Shown one piece after another: positions 28,053 through 36,162 of a DNA stretch of 64,000 nt (position 1 is its first letter; each line of letters starts with the position of its first letter). Position numbers and translations under genes: made by a program. A model generated the notes under the pieces. It was given only the letters and a program-made list of their open reading frames with translations. It had not been told where the DNA came from and made no database searches. This stretch comes from Streptomyces sulfonofaciens. GTDB lineage: Bacteria; Actinomycetota; Actinomycetes; Streptomycetales; Streptomycetaceae. The stretch spans positions 348,155 through 412,154 of the forward strand of contig NZ_BNCD01000003.1 of assembly GCF_014656295.1 (NCBI RefSeq), in the 5' to 3' direction.

Positions 28053-29267
28053 TCAGCCGCCCCGCGGCCACAGGCCGGGGTCCGGCCTGAAGCGGATGCG
28101 CAGCTCGCCGTCGTGCAGACCCGCGCCGTCCACCGTGCAGCGGCGCAGCGCGGACGGCAGGCCGACGACCCGGCGGAACGGGCCCACCGTGAGGACCAGT
28201 TCGTCTCCTCGTCTGACCAGGTCGAGCTCCGCGCGACGGGCGCCGGGCAGCGGAATGCGCCAGACCAGCACCCCGTCCTCGGCCCGGTGGTCGGTCAGCG
28301 GCCACGACAGGTGCCCTGCGGCCCGGTGGGGCGGCGCGGCGGCCACCGCGGGGACGGCCAGGGCCAGCAGGTCGTCGGGGCCGCGCGGCTCCCGTCCCGC
28401 GTGTCCGACCTCGTGGAGCGGGCCGTACCCGCCCGCGGGCCCGGGGCCGCCCGCGCGGGCGCCGGCCCACTCGTCGAGGATCTTGCGCTGGGCGGCGGCG
28501 AGGCCCCCGAGCCAGGGGTCCGGCCCGGACGCGGGCAGGACGCGGTTGGCGATCAGGGCGTCCGCGCGCAGGCCGTGCAGGGCGAGGCCGGCGGTGGCGG
28601 TGCGCACGGCCTCCGCGCCCGCCTCCCCCGGCTCCGCGACCAGCCGCACGGTGGTGCCCGGGTCCTCGATCACGCTCTGCACGGTGGCCAGCTCCACGTC
28701 CCAGCGGCCCGCAGCCTCGTAGAGCCCGTCGGTGGGCACCGGGACGCCCGCGAGCCGCCCCAGCACGGGCCGCAGGGCACGCGCCGCCCTGCGCTCCTGC
28801 GGCAGCAGCCGGCGCAGGTAGCGGCGCAGTTGCTCGGGCAGCGCGAGGGCGGCCAGGGCCTCGCAGTCGGCGGGCAGATCGGCCACCACGAGCTCGTAGG
28901 GGCCCTCGGCGGCCGTGCGCAGGGCGCGCAGCAGGGCCAGCTCCCGGCTGCCCGGCAGCGGGGTCAGCTCGTCGTCGTCCAGCGGCGCCGCACCGAGCAG
29001 GCCGAGGACGGAGGAGGCACCCCGCTGGAGGGCGAGCAGGTCGGCGCGGAAACGGGCGGCCGGATCGGGACGCAGCACCGTGAGACCGGGGAAGGGGCTC
29101 ACCGGCGCGGGGCCGGTGGGGGTGCCGAGGGCCGCGCCGGCGCTGTCGGTGGCATCGGTGGTGAGCAGCAGGGTGGCGGTGCCGGCGCGGGCGGCCCGCA
29201 CGGCGGTGGCCGCGGCCAGGGTGGTGCGACCGGCTCCGCCGGGTCCGGTCAGCAGGACGGTGCGCAT
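28053..29267 (-). CDS. ArsA-like anion-transporting ATPase family protein with altered P-loop
   Basis: A 404-residue protein of the ArsA/Get3-like P-loop group. It starts MRTVLLTGPGGAGRTTLAAA, with GGGAG six bases before the ATG at 29267. The deviant Walker A of this class (KGGxGKT) appears as GPGGAGRTT, so both usual lysines are missing. Later motifs include LLTTDATDS, YELVVADLPADCEAL, ANRVLP, and a C-terminal beta-rich domain (VWRIPLPGARRAELDLVRRGDELVLTVG by position) typical of actinobacterial ArsA-like proteins. M. tuberculosis Rv2184c occupies the matching position. ATP binding by this P-loop is doubtful. Confidence 0.85.
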   Translation of the reverse strand: MRTVLLTGPGGAGRTTLAAATAVRAARAGTATLLLTTDATDSAGAALGTPTGPAPVSPFPGLTVLRPDPAARFRADLLALQRGASSVLGLLGAAPLDDDELTPLPGSRELALLRALRTAAEGPYELVVADLPADCEALAALALPEQLRRYLRRLLPQERRAARALRPVLGRLAGVPVPTDGLYEAAGRWDVELATVQSVIEDPGTTVRLVAEPGEAGAEAVRTATAGLALHGLRADALIANRVLPASGPDPWLGGLAAAQRKILDEWAGARAGGPGPAGGYGPLHEVGHAGREPRGPDDLLALAVPAVAAAPPHRAAGHLSWPLTDHRAEDGVLVWRIPLPGARRAELDLVRRGDELVLTVGPFRRVVGLPSALRRCTVDGAGLHDGELRIRFRPDPGLWPRGG

Positions 29268-29361
29268 GTGGCGCTCCCGCCCGCGGTGGGGCGCACGTGC
29301 TCTTGCGGGCGGCGCGGCGCGGCTGCGCACGACCGGCGCACGGGACGGTTGCGCACCGCGG

Positions 29362-29799
29362 CTACCTGGACTCCACGCGCTTCTTCAGGCCCGCGAGGGC
29401 CCGGTCGATGACGACCTTCTCCGCCTTGCGCTTGATCATGCCGAGCATGGGGATCTTGACGTCGACGGTGAGGCTGTAGGTGACCCGGGTGCGGTCGCCG
29501 CCGGCCGGTTCGAGGGAGTAGCTGCCGTCCAGGGAGCGCAGCATCTGGGACTTCACCAGGGTCCAACTGACCTCGTTGGGGCCGTGCCAGGTGTAGGCGA
29601 GCGTCTGGTCGTCCTTGATCGCGCCGGCGTCCATGACGAGCCGGACCTGCTCCGCGCGGCCCTGGCCGTCGGTGGCCAGCACCTCGGCCTCCTTCACCTC
29701 GCCCGTCCAGTCCGGGTAGCGGGCGAAGTCGGCGATGACGTCCATGACGTCGGCCGGTGCCGCCTCGATCGTGATGCTCGAACTGGTGTGTTCCGCCAT
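29362..29799 (-). CDS. SRPBCC (START-like) lipid/polyketide-binding fold protein
   Basis: A 145-residue single-domain protein of the polyketide cyclase/dehydrase (SRPBCC) superfamily. It has the typical N-terminus SSITIEAAPADVMDVIADFARYPDW, central strands and the C-terminal helix KAEKVVIDRALAGLKKRVE. The ATG at 29799 has GGAGGAG eight bases upstream. It probably binds a hydrophobic ligand. Rv2185c, same family and same position next to the ArsA-like gene, supports a conserved pair of unknown function. Confidence 0.9.
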   Translation of the reverse strand: MAEHTSSSITIEAAPADVMDVIADFARYPDWTGEVKEAEVLATDGQGRAEQVRLVMDAGAIKDDQTLAYTWHGPNEVSWTLVKSQMLRSLDGSYSLEPAGGDRTRVTYSLTVDVKIPMLGMIKRKAEKVVIDRALAGLKKRVESR

Positions 29800-30012
29800 C
29801 GCCGTGGCTCCTCCAGATACGGGTCCGGCCAAGGGTGTCGGACAGTGTGAACGCTGCGAAAGTGCCGGACTTCGAGGGCGCCCGGCGGCCCGTGCAGCGG
29901 AAGGCTACCGCGCGCGGGCGCACCACCCGGACCGGCGTCTCTCCCCGGCCCCCCGCGACACGCCTCTCCCACCGCCCGACGCTGTGCCTCCCCCACCACC
30001 CAACCCTGTGCC

Positions 30013-30855
30013 TCACCACTGGAGGGCGAAGGGCCGCCCGGAGGAGGCGAAGTGCCCGACGTTCACGCACTCCGTCCGGCCGATCCGCATCCGCTGCGCC
30101 AGCGGCTGGTGCACATGGCCGAAGAGCGCGTACCGCGGACGGGTCCGGCGGATCGCGTCCAGCAGCGCGAGGCTGCCGCGCTCGAAGCGGCGGGCCACGG
30201 TGTCGTAGACCAGCTCGGGGACCTCCGGCGGGATGTGCGTGCACAGCACGTCCACCTCGCCGACGGCCTCGATCTTCGCCGCGTACTCCTCGTCGCCGAT
30301 CTCGTACGGAGTGCGCATCGCGGTGCGCAGGCCACCACCGACGAAGCCGAAGACCCGGCCGGCGATCTCCACCCGCTCGCCGTCCAGGACCCTGGTGCCG
30401 GACCCGGCGTACTCCGGCCACAGGTCCGGCATGTCGACGTTGCCGTAGGTGGCGTACGTAGGAGTGGGGAAGGCCGCGAACAACTCGGAGTACTGCTTGC
30501 GCACCGCCTTCTCGATGGCCGCACGGGGGTCCGCGCCGACGGCCGACCAGAGTCCGGCGCCGAAGGCACGGGCCTCCTCGAAGCGGCGGGCGGTGCGCAG
30601 CTCGACGATCCGGTGGGCGTTCTCGGCACCGAACAGGTCCGGGAAGATGCCGCGCGAGTGATCCGCGTAGTCCAGGAAGAGGACCAGGTCACCGAGGCAG
30701 ACGAGCGCGTCGGCGCCCTCCCCCGCGCGGGCCAGGTCGCGGGCGTTGCCGTGCACGTCGCTCACCACGTGGATGCGCGTCCCGCGCGCGCCGTGGGCGC
30801 CGGACCGGCCCCGCGCGTCGTATACAGGACGCTGACCGAATGCTGTGCCTCCCAT
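30013..30855 (-). CDS. Calcineurin-like metallophosphoesterase
   Basis: A 280-residue enzyme with all metal-binding blocks of the fold: VVSDVHGN, LVCLGDLVLF, ATYGNVDMPD, LCTHIPPEVPEL and ALFGHVHQPL. It is a soluble phosphodiesterase/phosphatase of unknown substrate. Three ATGs lie close together because of a short repeat (GGTATGGGAGGC twice). I prefer 30855, which has GGGAGG seven bases upstream; 30870 is an alternative following a TACGCT box. It is divergent from the acyl-CoA synthetase gene. Confidence 0.9.
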   Translation of the reverse strand: MGGTAFGQRPVYDARGRSGAHGARGTRIHVVSDVHGNARDLARAGEGADALVCLGDLVLFLDYADHSRGIFPDLFGAENAHRIVELRTARRFEEARAFGAGLWSAVGADPRAAIEKAVRKQYSELFAAFPTPTYATYGNVDMPDLWPEYAGSGTRVLDGERVEIAGRVFGFVGGGLRTAMRTPYEIGDEEYAAKIEAVGEVDVLCTHIPPEVPELVYDTVARRFERGSLALLDAIRRTRPRYALFGHVHQPLAQRMRIGRTECVNVGHFASSGRPFALQW

Positions 30856-31045
30856 ACCGATGCCTCCCATACCGAACAAGCGTAGGCCCCCCGGGAAACT
30901 GGAAAAACAGTGGAACAAACACGGCCAGAGCGGCCGGACCTGCGGCAACTTCCTACTCGGGAAGGGAGTGGACTAGTGTGCGCGAAGCACCGTCATGGCG
31001 TGTGACGCGGCAAACATCTGAGCGGGCCCCCTACCGCGCAAGTGG

Positions 31046-31057
31046 TACCCATGGGTA
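31046..31057. promoter_or_regulatory. Palindrome upstream of the acyl-CoA synthetase gene
   Basis: TACCCATGGGTA is a perfect 12-bp palindrome, extended with one mismatch per side (GGTACCCATGGGTAAC). It stands about 150 bases before the fadD start, in the gap between divergent genes. It has the size and symmetry of a dimeric repressor site, but no regulator is identified. Confidence 0.45.
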
Positions 31058-31208
31058 ACGTCCGGGCAGTTCAGTGTGCCGTGGGTGCTCAGCGGTTCGG
31101 CGGTTTTCAGCCATTGACGCCCGTAGCTCATCTGCCCGAGCCTTGGACCGCACCGTCGCATCGCACCAACCCCCCTGTGGCGCCGGCGCCCTATGAGGAG
31201 CAGCAGTC

Positions 31209-33020
31209 TTGCGCGAGTTCAGCCTTCCGGCCCTGTACGAGGTCCCCACGGACGGCAATCTGACCGACATCGTCCGCAGAAACGCCGCTCAGCATCCGGA
31301 CGTCGCAGTCATCGCGAGGAAAGTGGACGGCGTCTGGCAGGACGTCACCGCCGGGGCCTTCCTGGCCGAGGTGCGCTCCACCGCCAAGGGCCTGATCGCC
31401 TCCGGTGTGCGTCCCGGCGACCGGGTCGCCCTGATGTCCCGCACCCGCTACGAGTGGACGCTGCTCGACTTCGCCATCTGGAGCGCGGGCGGGATCACGG
31501 TGCCCGTGTACGAGACCAGCTCGCCCGAACAGGTGCAGTGGATCCTCGGCGACTCCGGCGCGGTGGCCTGCCTGGTCGAGACCGGTGCGCACGCCGCCGC
31601 GGTGGAGTCGGTGCGCGAGGGGCTGCCCGGGCTTGCGGCCGTCTGGCAGATCGAGCCGGCGGGCGGTCGGCCGGGGGCGGTCGAGCAACTGCGCGAGGCG
31701 GGTGCCGGCCTCGGCGACGAGGTCGTCGAGGAGCGCTGCTCGGTGGCGAAGGCGGACGACCCTGCCACCATCGTGTACACCTCGGGGACCACTGGCAGGC
31801 CGAAGGGCTGCGTGCTCACCCACCGCAGCTTCTTCGCGGAGTGCGGCAACATCGTGGAACGGCTGCGCCCGCTGTTCCGCACCGGCGAGTGCTCGGTGCT
31901 GCTGTTCCTGCCGCTCGCGCACGTCTTCGGGCGCCTGGTGCAGGTGGCGCCGATGATGGCGCCGATCAAGCTGGGCTGCGTGCCGGACGTCAAGCAGCTC
32001 ACCGACGAGCTCGCCGCCTTCAGACCCACGCTGATCCTGGGCGTGCCCCGGGTCTTCGAGAAGGTCTACAACTCGGCCCGCGCCAAGGCGCAGTCCGAGG
32101 GCAAGGGCAAGATCTTCGACAAGGCCGCGGAGACGGCCATCTCCTACAGCCGGGCCCTGGACTCCGCCGCCGGCCCCTCCCTCGGCCTCAGACTGAAGCA
32201 CAAGACGTTCGACAAGCTCGTCTACAGCAAGCTGCGGGCGGTGCTCGGCGGCCGCGGCGAGTACGCGATCTCGGGCGGTGCGCCGCTGGGCGAGCGCCTG
32301 GGCCACTTCTTCCGCGGCATCGGCTTCACGGTCCTGGAGGGCTACGGCCTGACCGAGTCCTGCGCCGCGACCGCCTTCAACCCGTGGGACCGGCAGAAGA
32401 TCGGCACGGTCGGCCAGCCGCTGCCCGGCTCGGTGGTCAGGATCGCCGACGACGGCGAGGTGCTGCTGCACGGCGAGCACCTGTTCAAGGAGTACTGGAA
32501 CAACGAGGCCGCGACGGCCGACGCGCTGGCCGACGGCTGGTTCCACACCGGCGACATCGGCACCCTCGACGAGGACGGCTATCTGCGGATCACCGGCCGC
32601 AAGAAGGAGCTGATCGTCACGGCCGCGGGCAAGAACGTCGCGCCCGCCGTGATCGAGGACCGCATCCGCGCGCACGCGCTGGTCGCCGAGTGCATGGTGG
32701 TCGGCGACGGGCGGCCGTTCGTCGGTGCGCTGATCACGCTGGACGAGGAGTTCCTGGAGCGCTGGCTGAAGGAGCACGGCAAGCCCGCCGGCACGCCGGC
32801 CGCGGCGCTGCGCGACGACCCCGAGCTGCTCGCCACCGTCCAGCAGGCCGTGAACGACGGCAACGCCGCGGTGTCCCGTGCCGAGTCGGTGCGCAAGTTC
32901 CGGGTGCTGCCGTCCCAGTTCACCGAGGAGTCCGGTCATCTGACGCCGTCGCTGAAGCTCAAGCGGAACGTCGTCGCCAAGGACTTCGCGGACGAGATCG
33001 AGGCGCTGTACCGCGGCTGA
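31209..33020 (+). CDS. fadD: Long-chain fatty acid-CoA ligase, FadD15-like
   Basis: Activates long-chain fatty acids to acyl-CoA via acyl-AMP. The 603-residue ANL-superfamily enzyme has ATIVYTSGTTGRPKGCVLTH (AMP-binding P-loop), FLPLAHVFGR, YAISGGAPLGERL, VLEGYGLTESCA, DGWFHTGDIG, and RKKELIVTAAGKNVAP with the hinge and catalytic Lys region. The TTG at 31209 is the start: GAGGAG lies about ten bases upstream and MREFSLPALYEVP is typical of Streptomyces homologues. It matches M. tuberculosis FadD15 (Rv2187) by position next to a PimB-like gene. Confidence 0.95.
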   Translation: MREFSLPALYEVPTDGNLTDIVRRNAAQHPDVAVIARKVDGVWQDVTAGAFLAEVRSTAKGLIASGVRPGDRVALMSRTRYEWTLLDFAIWSAGGITVPVYETSSPEQVQWILGDSGAVACLVETGAHAAAVESVREGLPGLAAVWQIEPAGGRPGAVEQLREAGAGLGDEVVEERCSVAKADDPATIVYTSGTTGRPKGCVLTHRSFFAECGNIVERLRPLFRTGECSVLLFLPLAHVFGRLVQVAPMMAPIKLGCVPDVKQLTDELAAFRPTLILGVPRVFEKVYNSARAKAQSEGKGKIFDKAAETAISYSRALDSAAGPSLGLRLKHKTFDKLVYSKLRAVLGGRGEYAISGGAPLGERLGHFFRGIGFTVLEGYGLTESCAATAFNPWDRQKIGTVGQPLPGSVVRIADDGEVLLHGEHLFKEYWNNEAATADALADGWFHTGDIGTLDEDGYLRITGRKKELIVTAAGKNVAPAVIEDRIRAHALVAECMVVGDGRPFVGALITLDEEFLERWLKEHGKPAGTPAAALRDDPELLATVQQAVNDGNAAVSRAESVRKFRVLPSQFTEESGHLTPSLKLKRNVVAKDFADEIEALYRG

Positions 33021-33330
33021 GGCCCCGCTTACGGGCACCTGCGGGACGCCCGCGGAGCACGGCGGGCACGGAGCGCGGCAGGCACGGATCGCCGGTGGCG
33101 ACGGATCACCGTCGGCGGCGGGCCACCGGACGCTACCGGGCAGGACCACCGGCCGGGACCGGGCAGGACCGGCCGTGCCGGACCCCGGCAGGCCAGCGGC
33201 GCCCGTGCCGTCCGTCGGCCCGTGTGGGCGCCCCGGGCCCGGAGCCGCCCGGCGGGCCCGGCCCCTCGCACTTCGGCCGGCCCCGGTCTGCCTCGGCCTC
33301 CCCGGGTCCCCCTCGGTCTCCTTCAGCTCC
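33021..33330. other. Gene-free GC-rich gap
   Basis: About 310 bases between convergent fadD and the glycosyltransferase. Degenerate repeats of CACCGGCC/GGGCAGGACC words occur near 33135-33175. I see no gene or strong hairpin. Confidence 0.5.
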
Positions 33331-34482
33331 TCACAGCAGTGCTCTCAGGCGTCCCGCCAGCAGGTCCCACCGCCACTGCTCCTCCACCCAGGCGCGCCCC
33401 CGCTCGCCCATCCTGCGCCGCAGACCGGCGTCGTCCAGCAGGGCGAGGACGCGCTCCGCGGTTCCCGCGGCGGCCCCGGTGCCCGCGCCGCGCACCACGT
33501 ACCCGCTCTCGCCGTCGAGCACGGCGTCCGGCGCGCCCCCCGAGTCGCCGGCCACCACCGGCAGCCCCGTCGCGGACGCCTCCAGGTAGACGATGCCGAG
33601 GCCCTCCACGTCGAGCCCGCCGCGCCGGGTGCGGCAGGGCATGGCGAACACGTCGCCCGCGCCGAAGTGGGCCGGCAGCTCCTCCCAGGGCACCGCGCCG
33701 GTGAACCGCACGGAATCGGCCACGCCGGTCTCCTCGGCCAGGGCCCTCAGCCGCTTCTCGTAGGGGCCGCCGCCCACCAGCAGCAGGACGGTGCGGGGCT
33801 GCCGGGCAAGGATCCGCGGCAGGGACCGCACGAGCGTGTCCTGGCCCTTGCGCGGCACCAGCCGGGACACGCAGACCACCACCGGCCGTCCGGTGAGCCC
33901 GAGCCGGGCGCGGACCGCCTCGCCGCCGGAGTCCGGGTGGAACGCCTTCTCGTCGACGCCGGGCGGCAGATGCGTCATCCGCGCGGCGGCCTCGGGCGTC
34001 AGCGCGGCGGCGATCCGGGTGCGCGTGTACTCGCCCAGGTAGGTCACCGTGTCGGTGCTCTCGCCGATCCGGCGCAGCAGGCGCCTAGCCCCTGGCAGCA
34101 GCGCCCAGCCGGCCTCGTGGCCGTGCGTGGTGGCCACCAGGCGGGTGGCGCCGGCGCGCCGCAGCGCGGGCGCCATCAGGCCGAGCGGCGCGGCGGCGCC
34201 GAACCAGACCGATGTGCAGCCGTGCTCCCGCAGCAGCCCCGCGGCGCGCCGGGTCACCCGGGGCGTGGGCAGCAGCATCGTGGTGGGGTCGCGCACCACC
34301 GTGAAGGGCTGCTCGCGGTCGAAGGCCGCGGTGGCCTCGGCGCCCTCACGGCCGCGCTTCCAGGTGGAGGCGTAGACGACGGTCCTGTCCGGGTCCAGAC
34401 GCCGCGCCATGTTGTGCAGGAACGTCTGGATGCCGCCCGGCCTGGGCGGGAAGTCGTTGGTCACGATCAGGGTCCTGTGCAT
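33331..34482 (-). CDS. pimB: GT4 glycosyltransferase, PimB-like
   Basis: A 383-residue GT-B-fold enzyme of family GT4. It starts MHRTLIVTNDFPPRPGGIQTF, the acceptor-binding glycine loop, and has VVATTHGHEAGW, YTRTRIAAAL, LPPGVDEKAFHP, VVVCVSRLVPRKGQDTLVRSLP, and the donor motif GLGIVYLEASATGLPVVAGDSGGAPDAV (by position about 295-322) with the EX7E glutamates. M. tuberculosis Rv2188c (PimB') adds the second mannose of phosphatidylinositol mannosides and lies next to fadD15, as here. The ATG at 34482 follows TACTGT by about ten bases, so it is probably leaderless. Confidence 0.9.
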   Translation of the reverse strand: MHRTLIVTNDFPPRPGGIQTFLHNMARRLDPDRTVVYASTWKRGREGAEATAAFDREQPFTVVRDPTTMLLPTPRVTRRAAGLLREHGCTSVWFGAAAPLGLMAPALRRAGATRLVATTHGHEAGWALLPGARRLLRRIGESTDTVTYLGEYTRTRIAAALTPEAAARMTHLPPGVDEKAFHPDSGGEAVRARLGLTGRPVVVCVSRLVPRKGQDTLVRSLPRILARQPRTVLLLVGGGPYEKRLRALAEETGVADSVRFTGAVPWEELPAHFGAGDVFAMPCRTRRGGLDVEGLGIVYLEASATGLPVVAGDSGGAPDAVLDGESGYVVRGAGTGAAAGTAERVLALLDDAGLRRRMGERGRAWVEEQWRWDLLAGRLRALL

Positions 34483-34600
34483 CGCCGCCGACAGTACCGA
34501 ACGGCCCTGCCCGATGGCCTCCGGGCACCCGGGCCCGGCATCATGACGGGGTCGGCGACGGCCGCGGGCGCCCGGCCATCGGGCGCCGGGTGCGGACGGG

Positions 34601-34665
34601 CGACGGCACGGCGACGACGACAACGGCGACGGCACGGCGACGGCACGGCGACGGCGACGGCAGTG
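34601..34665. repeat. GGCGACGGCA-type microsatellite
   Basis: Irregular tandem runs of GGCGAC/GGCACGGCGAC words lie between the divergent PimB-like and GT87 genes and end about 20 bases before the GT87 start. An in-frame start at 34590 would translate them into Thr/Ala/Arg/Gly repeats, which I think is spurious. Confidence 0.75.
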
Positions 34666-34685
34666 AGGGAGCGGGCGAGGTGGGC

Positions 34686-35942
34686 ATGGCTGCCAGGGCG
34701 GCGAGCAGGGTCCCGCAACCGCTGTGGGCCGTCGGCGCCTTCGCCGCCACCAGGGCCCTGCTGCTGCTCTGGGTGCTGGGCGCGCTGCCCTTCCCCGGGC
34801 TCGACGTCACCGGTGACGTGTCCGTGATCTACCACGGCTGGTACGAGGTCCTGCGCACCGGCCGCTTCCCCGGCTCCGACGTCACCTGGCAGTACCCGCC
34901 CGGTGCCGCCCTCGCCGTGCTCTCCCCCGCGCTGCTGCCGTTCCTGGCCTATGCCCGGGCTTTCTTCGCCGTGCTGTTCGCGGCCGATGCGCTGGTGCTC
35001 GGGATGCTGCTGTACGCGGCCCGGCGGCCGGGCAGGTCGGCGCGCGGCGCCTGGGTGTGGGTGGCCGGGGTGCCGCTGCTCGGCCCGACCGCGTACGCGC
35101 GGTACGACCTGCTGGCGACCGCGGTGGCGGTCGCCGCGCTGCTCGCCGGCGTCCGGCGGCCGAGGGTGCTGGGGGCGCTCGCCGCGTTCGGGGCGCTGCT
35201 GAAGGTGTGGCCGGTGCTGGTGCTGGCGGGCACCCGGCGCGGGCGGGCCACGGTGCGGTCCTGGGGGACGGCCGCGCTGGTCGGCGCCGGCCTGCTGCTC
35301 ACGGCCTGGGCCGCACTGCCCGGAGCGCTGGCGTTCCTGCGCTTCCAGCAGGCCCGCGGCACGGAGGTGGAGTCGCTGGGCGCGCTGGTGCTGCACGCCG
35401 CACGGCACCTGGGCTGGCCGGGCGAGGTGGCGCTGCACTACGGCTCCGTGGAGTTCCTCGGGCCGCACGTGCAGCTCGTGAGCGGCGTCGCACAGGTCTT
35501 GTCGGGGCTGGCCCTGGGCTGGCTGCTGCTGTGGCGGCGGCTGGCGGGCACGTGGCCGCCGGGCACCCTCGCCGACGCCGCCTTCACCGCGGTCCTGCTG
35601 TTCACCACCACCAGCCGGGTGATCAGCCCCCAGTACATGGTGTGGCTGGTGGGGCTCGCCGCCGTGTGTCTGCTCCGCCGCACCGGCCCGATGCGGGCGC
35701 CGGCCCTGATGGTGCTGGCGGCGACCCTGGTGACGACGCTGGAGTTCCCGGTCTGGTTCGGCCATGTGGTGGCCGGTGACGCCCTGGGCATCACGCTGCT
35801 GTGCGTGCGCAACGGCCTGCTGGTCGCCGCGTCGGTCACCGCCGGGGTCCTGCTGTGGCGCCGCACGGTGCGCCCTCCCCGGCACCGTGCGGACTCGCCG
35901 GAGTGCGTCCGAGGGACAGAGGAGCTGGTCGATTCACACTGA
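34686..35942 (+). CDS. GT87-type polyprenol-dependent mannosyltransferase-like membrane protein
   Basis: A 418-residue integral membrane protein with about ten helices, of the GT-C (DUF2029/GT87) group. An acidic first loop (PGLDVTGDVSVIYHGWYEVLRTGRFPG region, TWQYPPGAALAV) carries the Asp expected for catalysis. LLKVWPVLVLAGTRRGR and TTSRVISPQYMVWLVGLAA are characteristic. The ATG at 34686 has GAGGTGGG directly upstream. Mycobacterial relatives such as Rv2181 make alpha-1,2 mannosyl branches on lipomannan. Adjacency to a PimB-like enzyme fits a role in PIM/lipomannan-type glycolipids, which is inference. Confidence 0.87.
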   Translation: MAARAASRVPQPLWAVGAFAATRALLLLWVLGALPFPGLDVTGDVSVIYHGWYEVLRTGRFPGSDVTWQYPPGAALAVLSPALLPFLAYARAFFAVLFAADALVLGMLLYAARRPGRSARGAWVWVAGVPLLGPTAYARYDLLATAVAVAALLAGVRRPRVLGALAAFGALLKVWPVLVLAGTRRGRATVRSWGTAALVGAGLLLTAWAALPGALAFLRFQQARGTEVESLGALVLHAARHLGWPGEVALHYGSVEFLGPHVQLVSGVAQVLSGLALGWLLLWRRLAGTWPPGTLADAAFTAVLLFTTTSRVISPQYMVWLVGLAAVCLLRRTGPMRAPALMVLAATLVTTLEFPVWFGHVVAGDALGITLLCVRNGLLVAASVTAGVLLWRRTVRPPRHRADSPECVRGTEELVDSH

Positions 35943-36162
35943 CGGGCGGCCTGCCGGCGACGGACGCGGCCGCGCCGCGCTCCGGACACCGCGAGCCCGC
36001 CCCTCACCCGGCCGGCTCCCCCACCCGGCCGATCCCCTCACCCCGGCCGCCCGCACCTCGGCCCCCTCACCCCGGCCGAGCCGCCCTCGGCCCGACCGGG
36101 CCCGCCGCCCGCTCCGTCCGGTCTCCCGGCCATCCGCCGCCCGCCCCGTGTGCATCGCCCGG

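Noticed and set aside
28053..29267. Arsenite pump ATPase (arsenic resistance)
   Set aside because: The fold is ArsA-like but there is no ArsB, ArsR or ArsC nearby and the P-loop lysines are missing.
31191..33149. 652-codon minus-strand open frame antisense to fadD
   Set aside because: Gln/Val/Leu-rich shadow of the acyl-CoA synthetase with no own promoter or motif.
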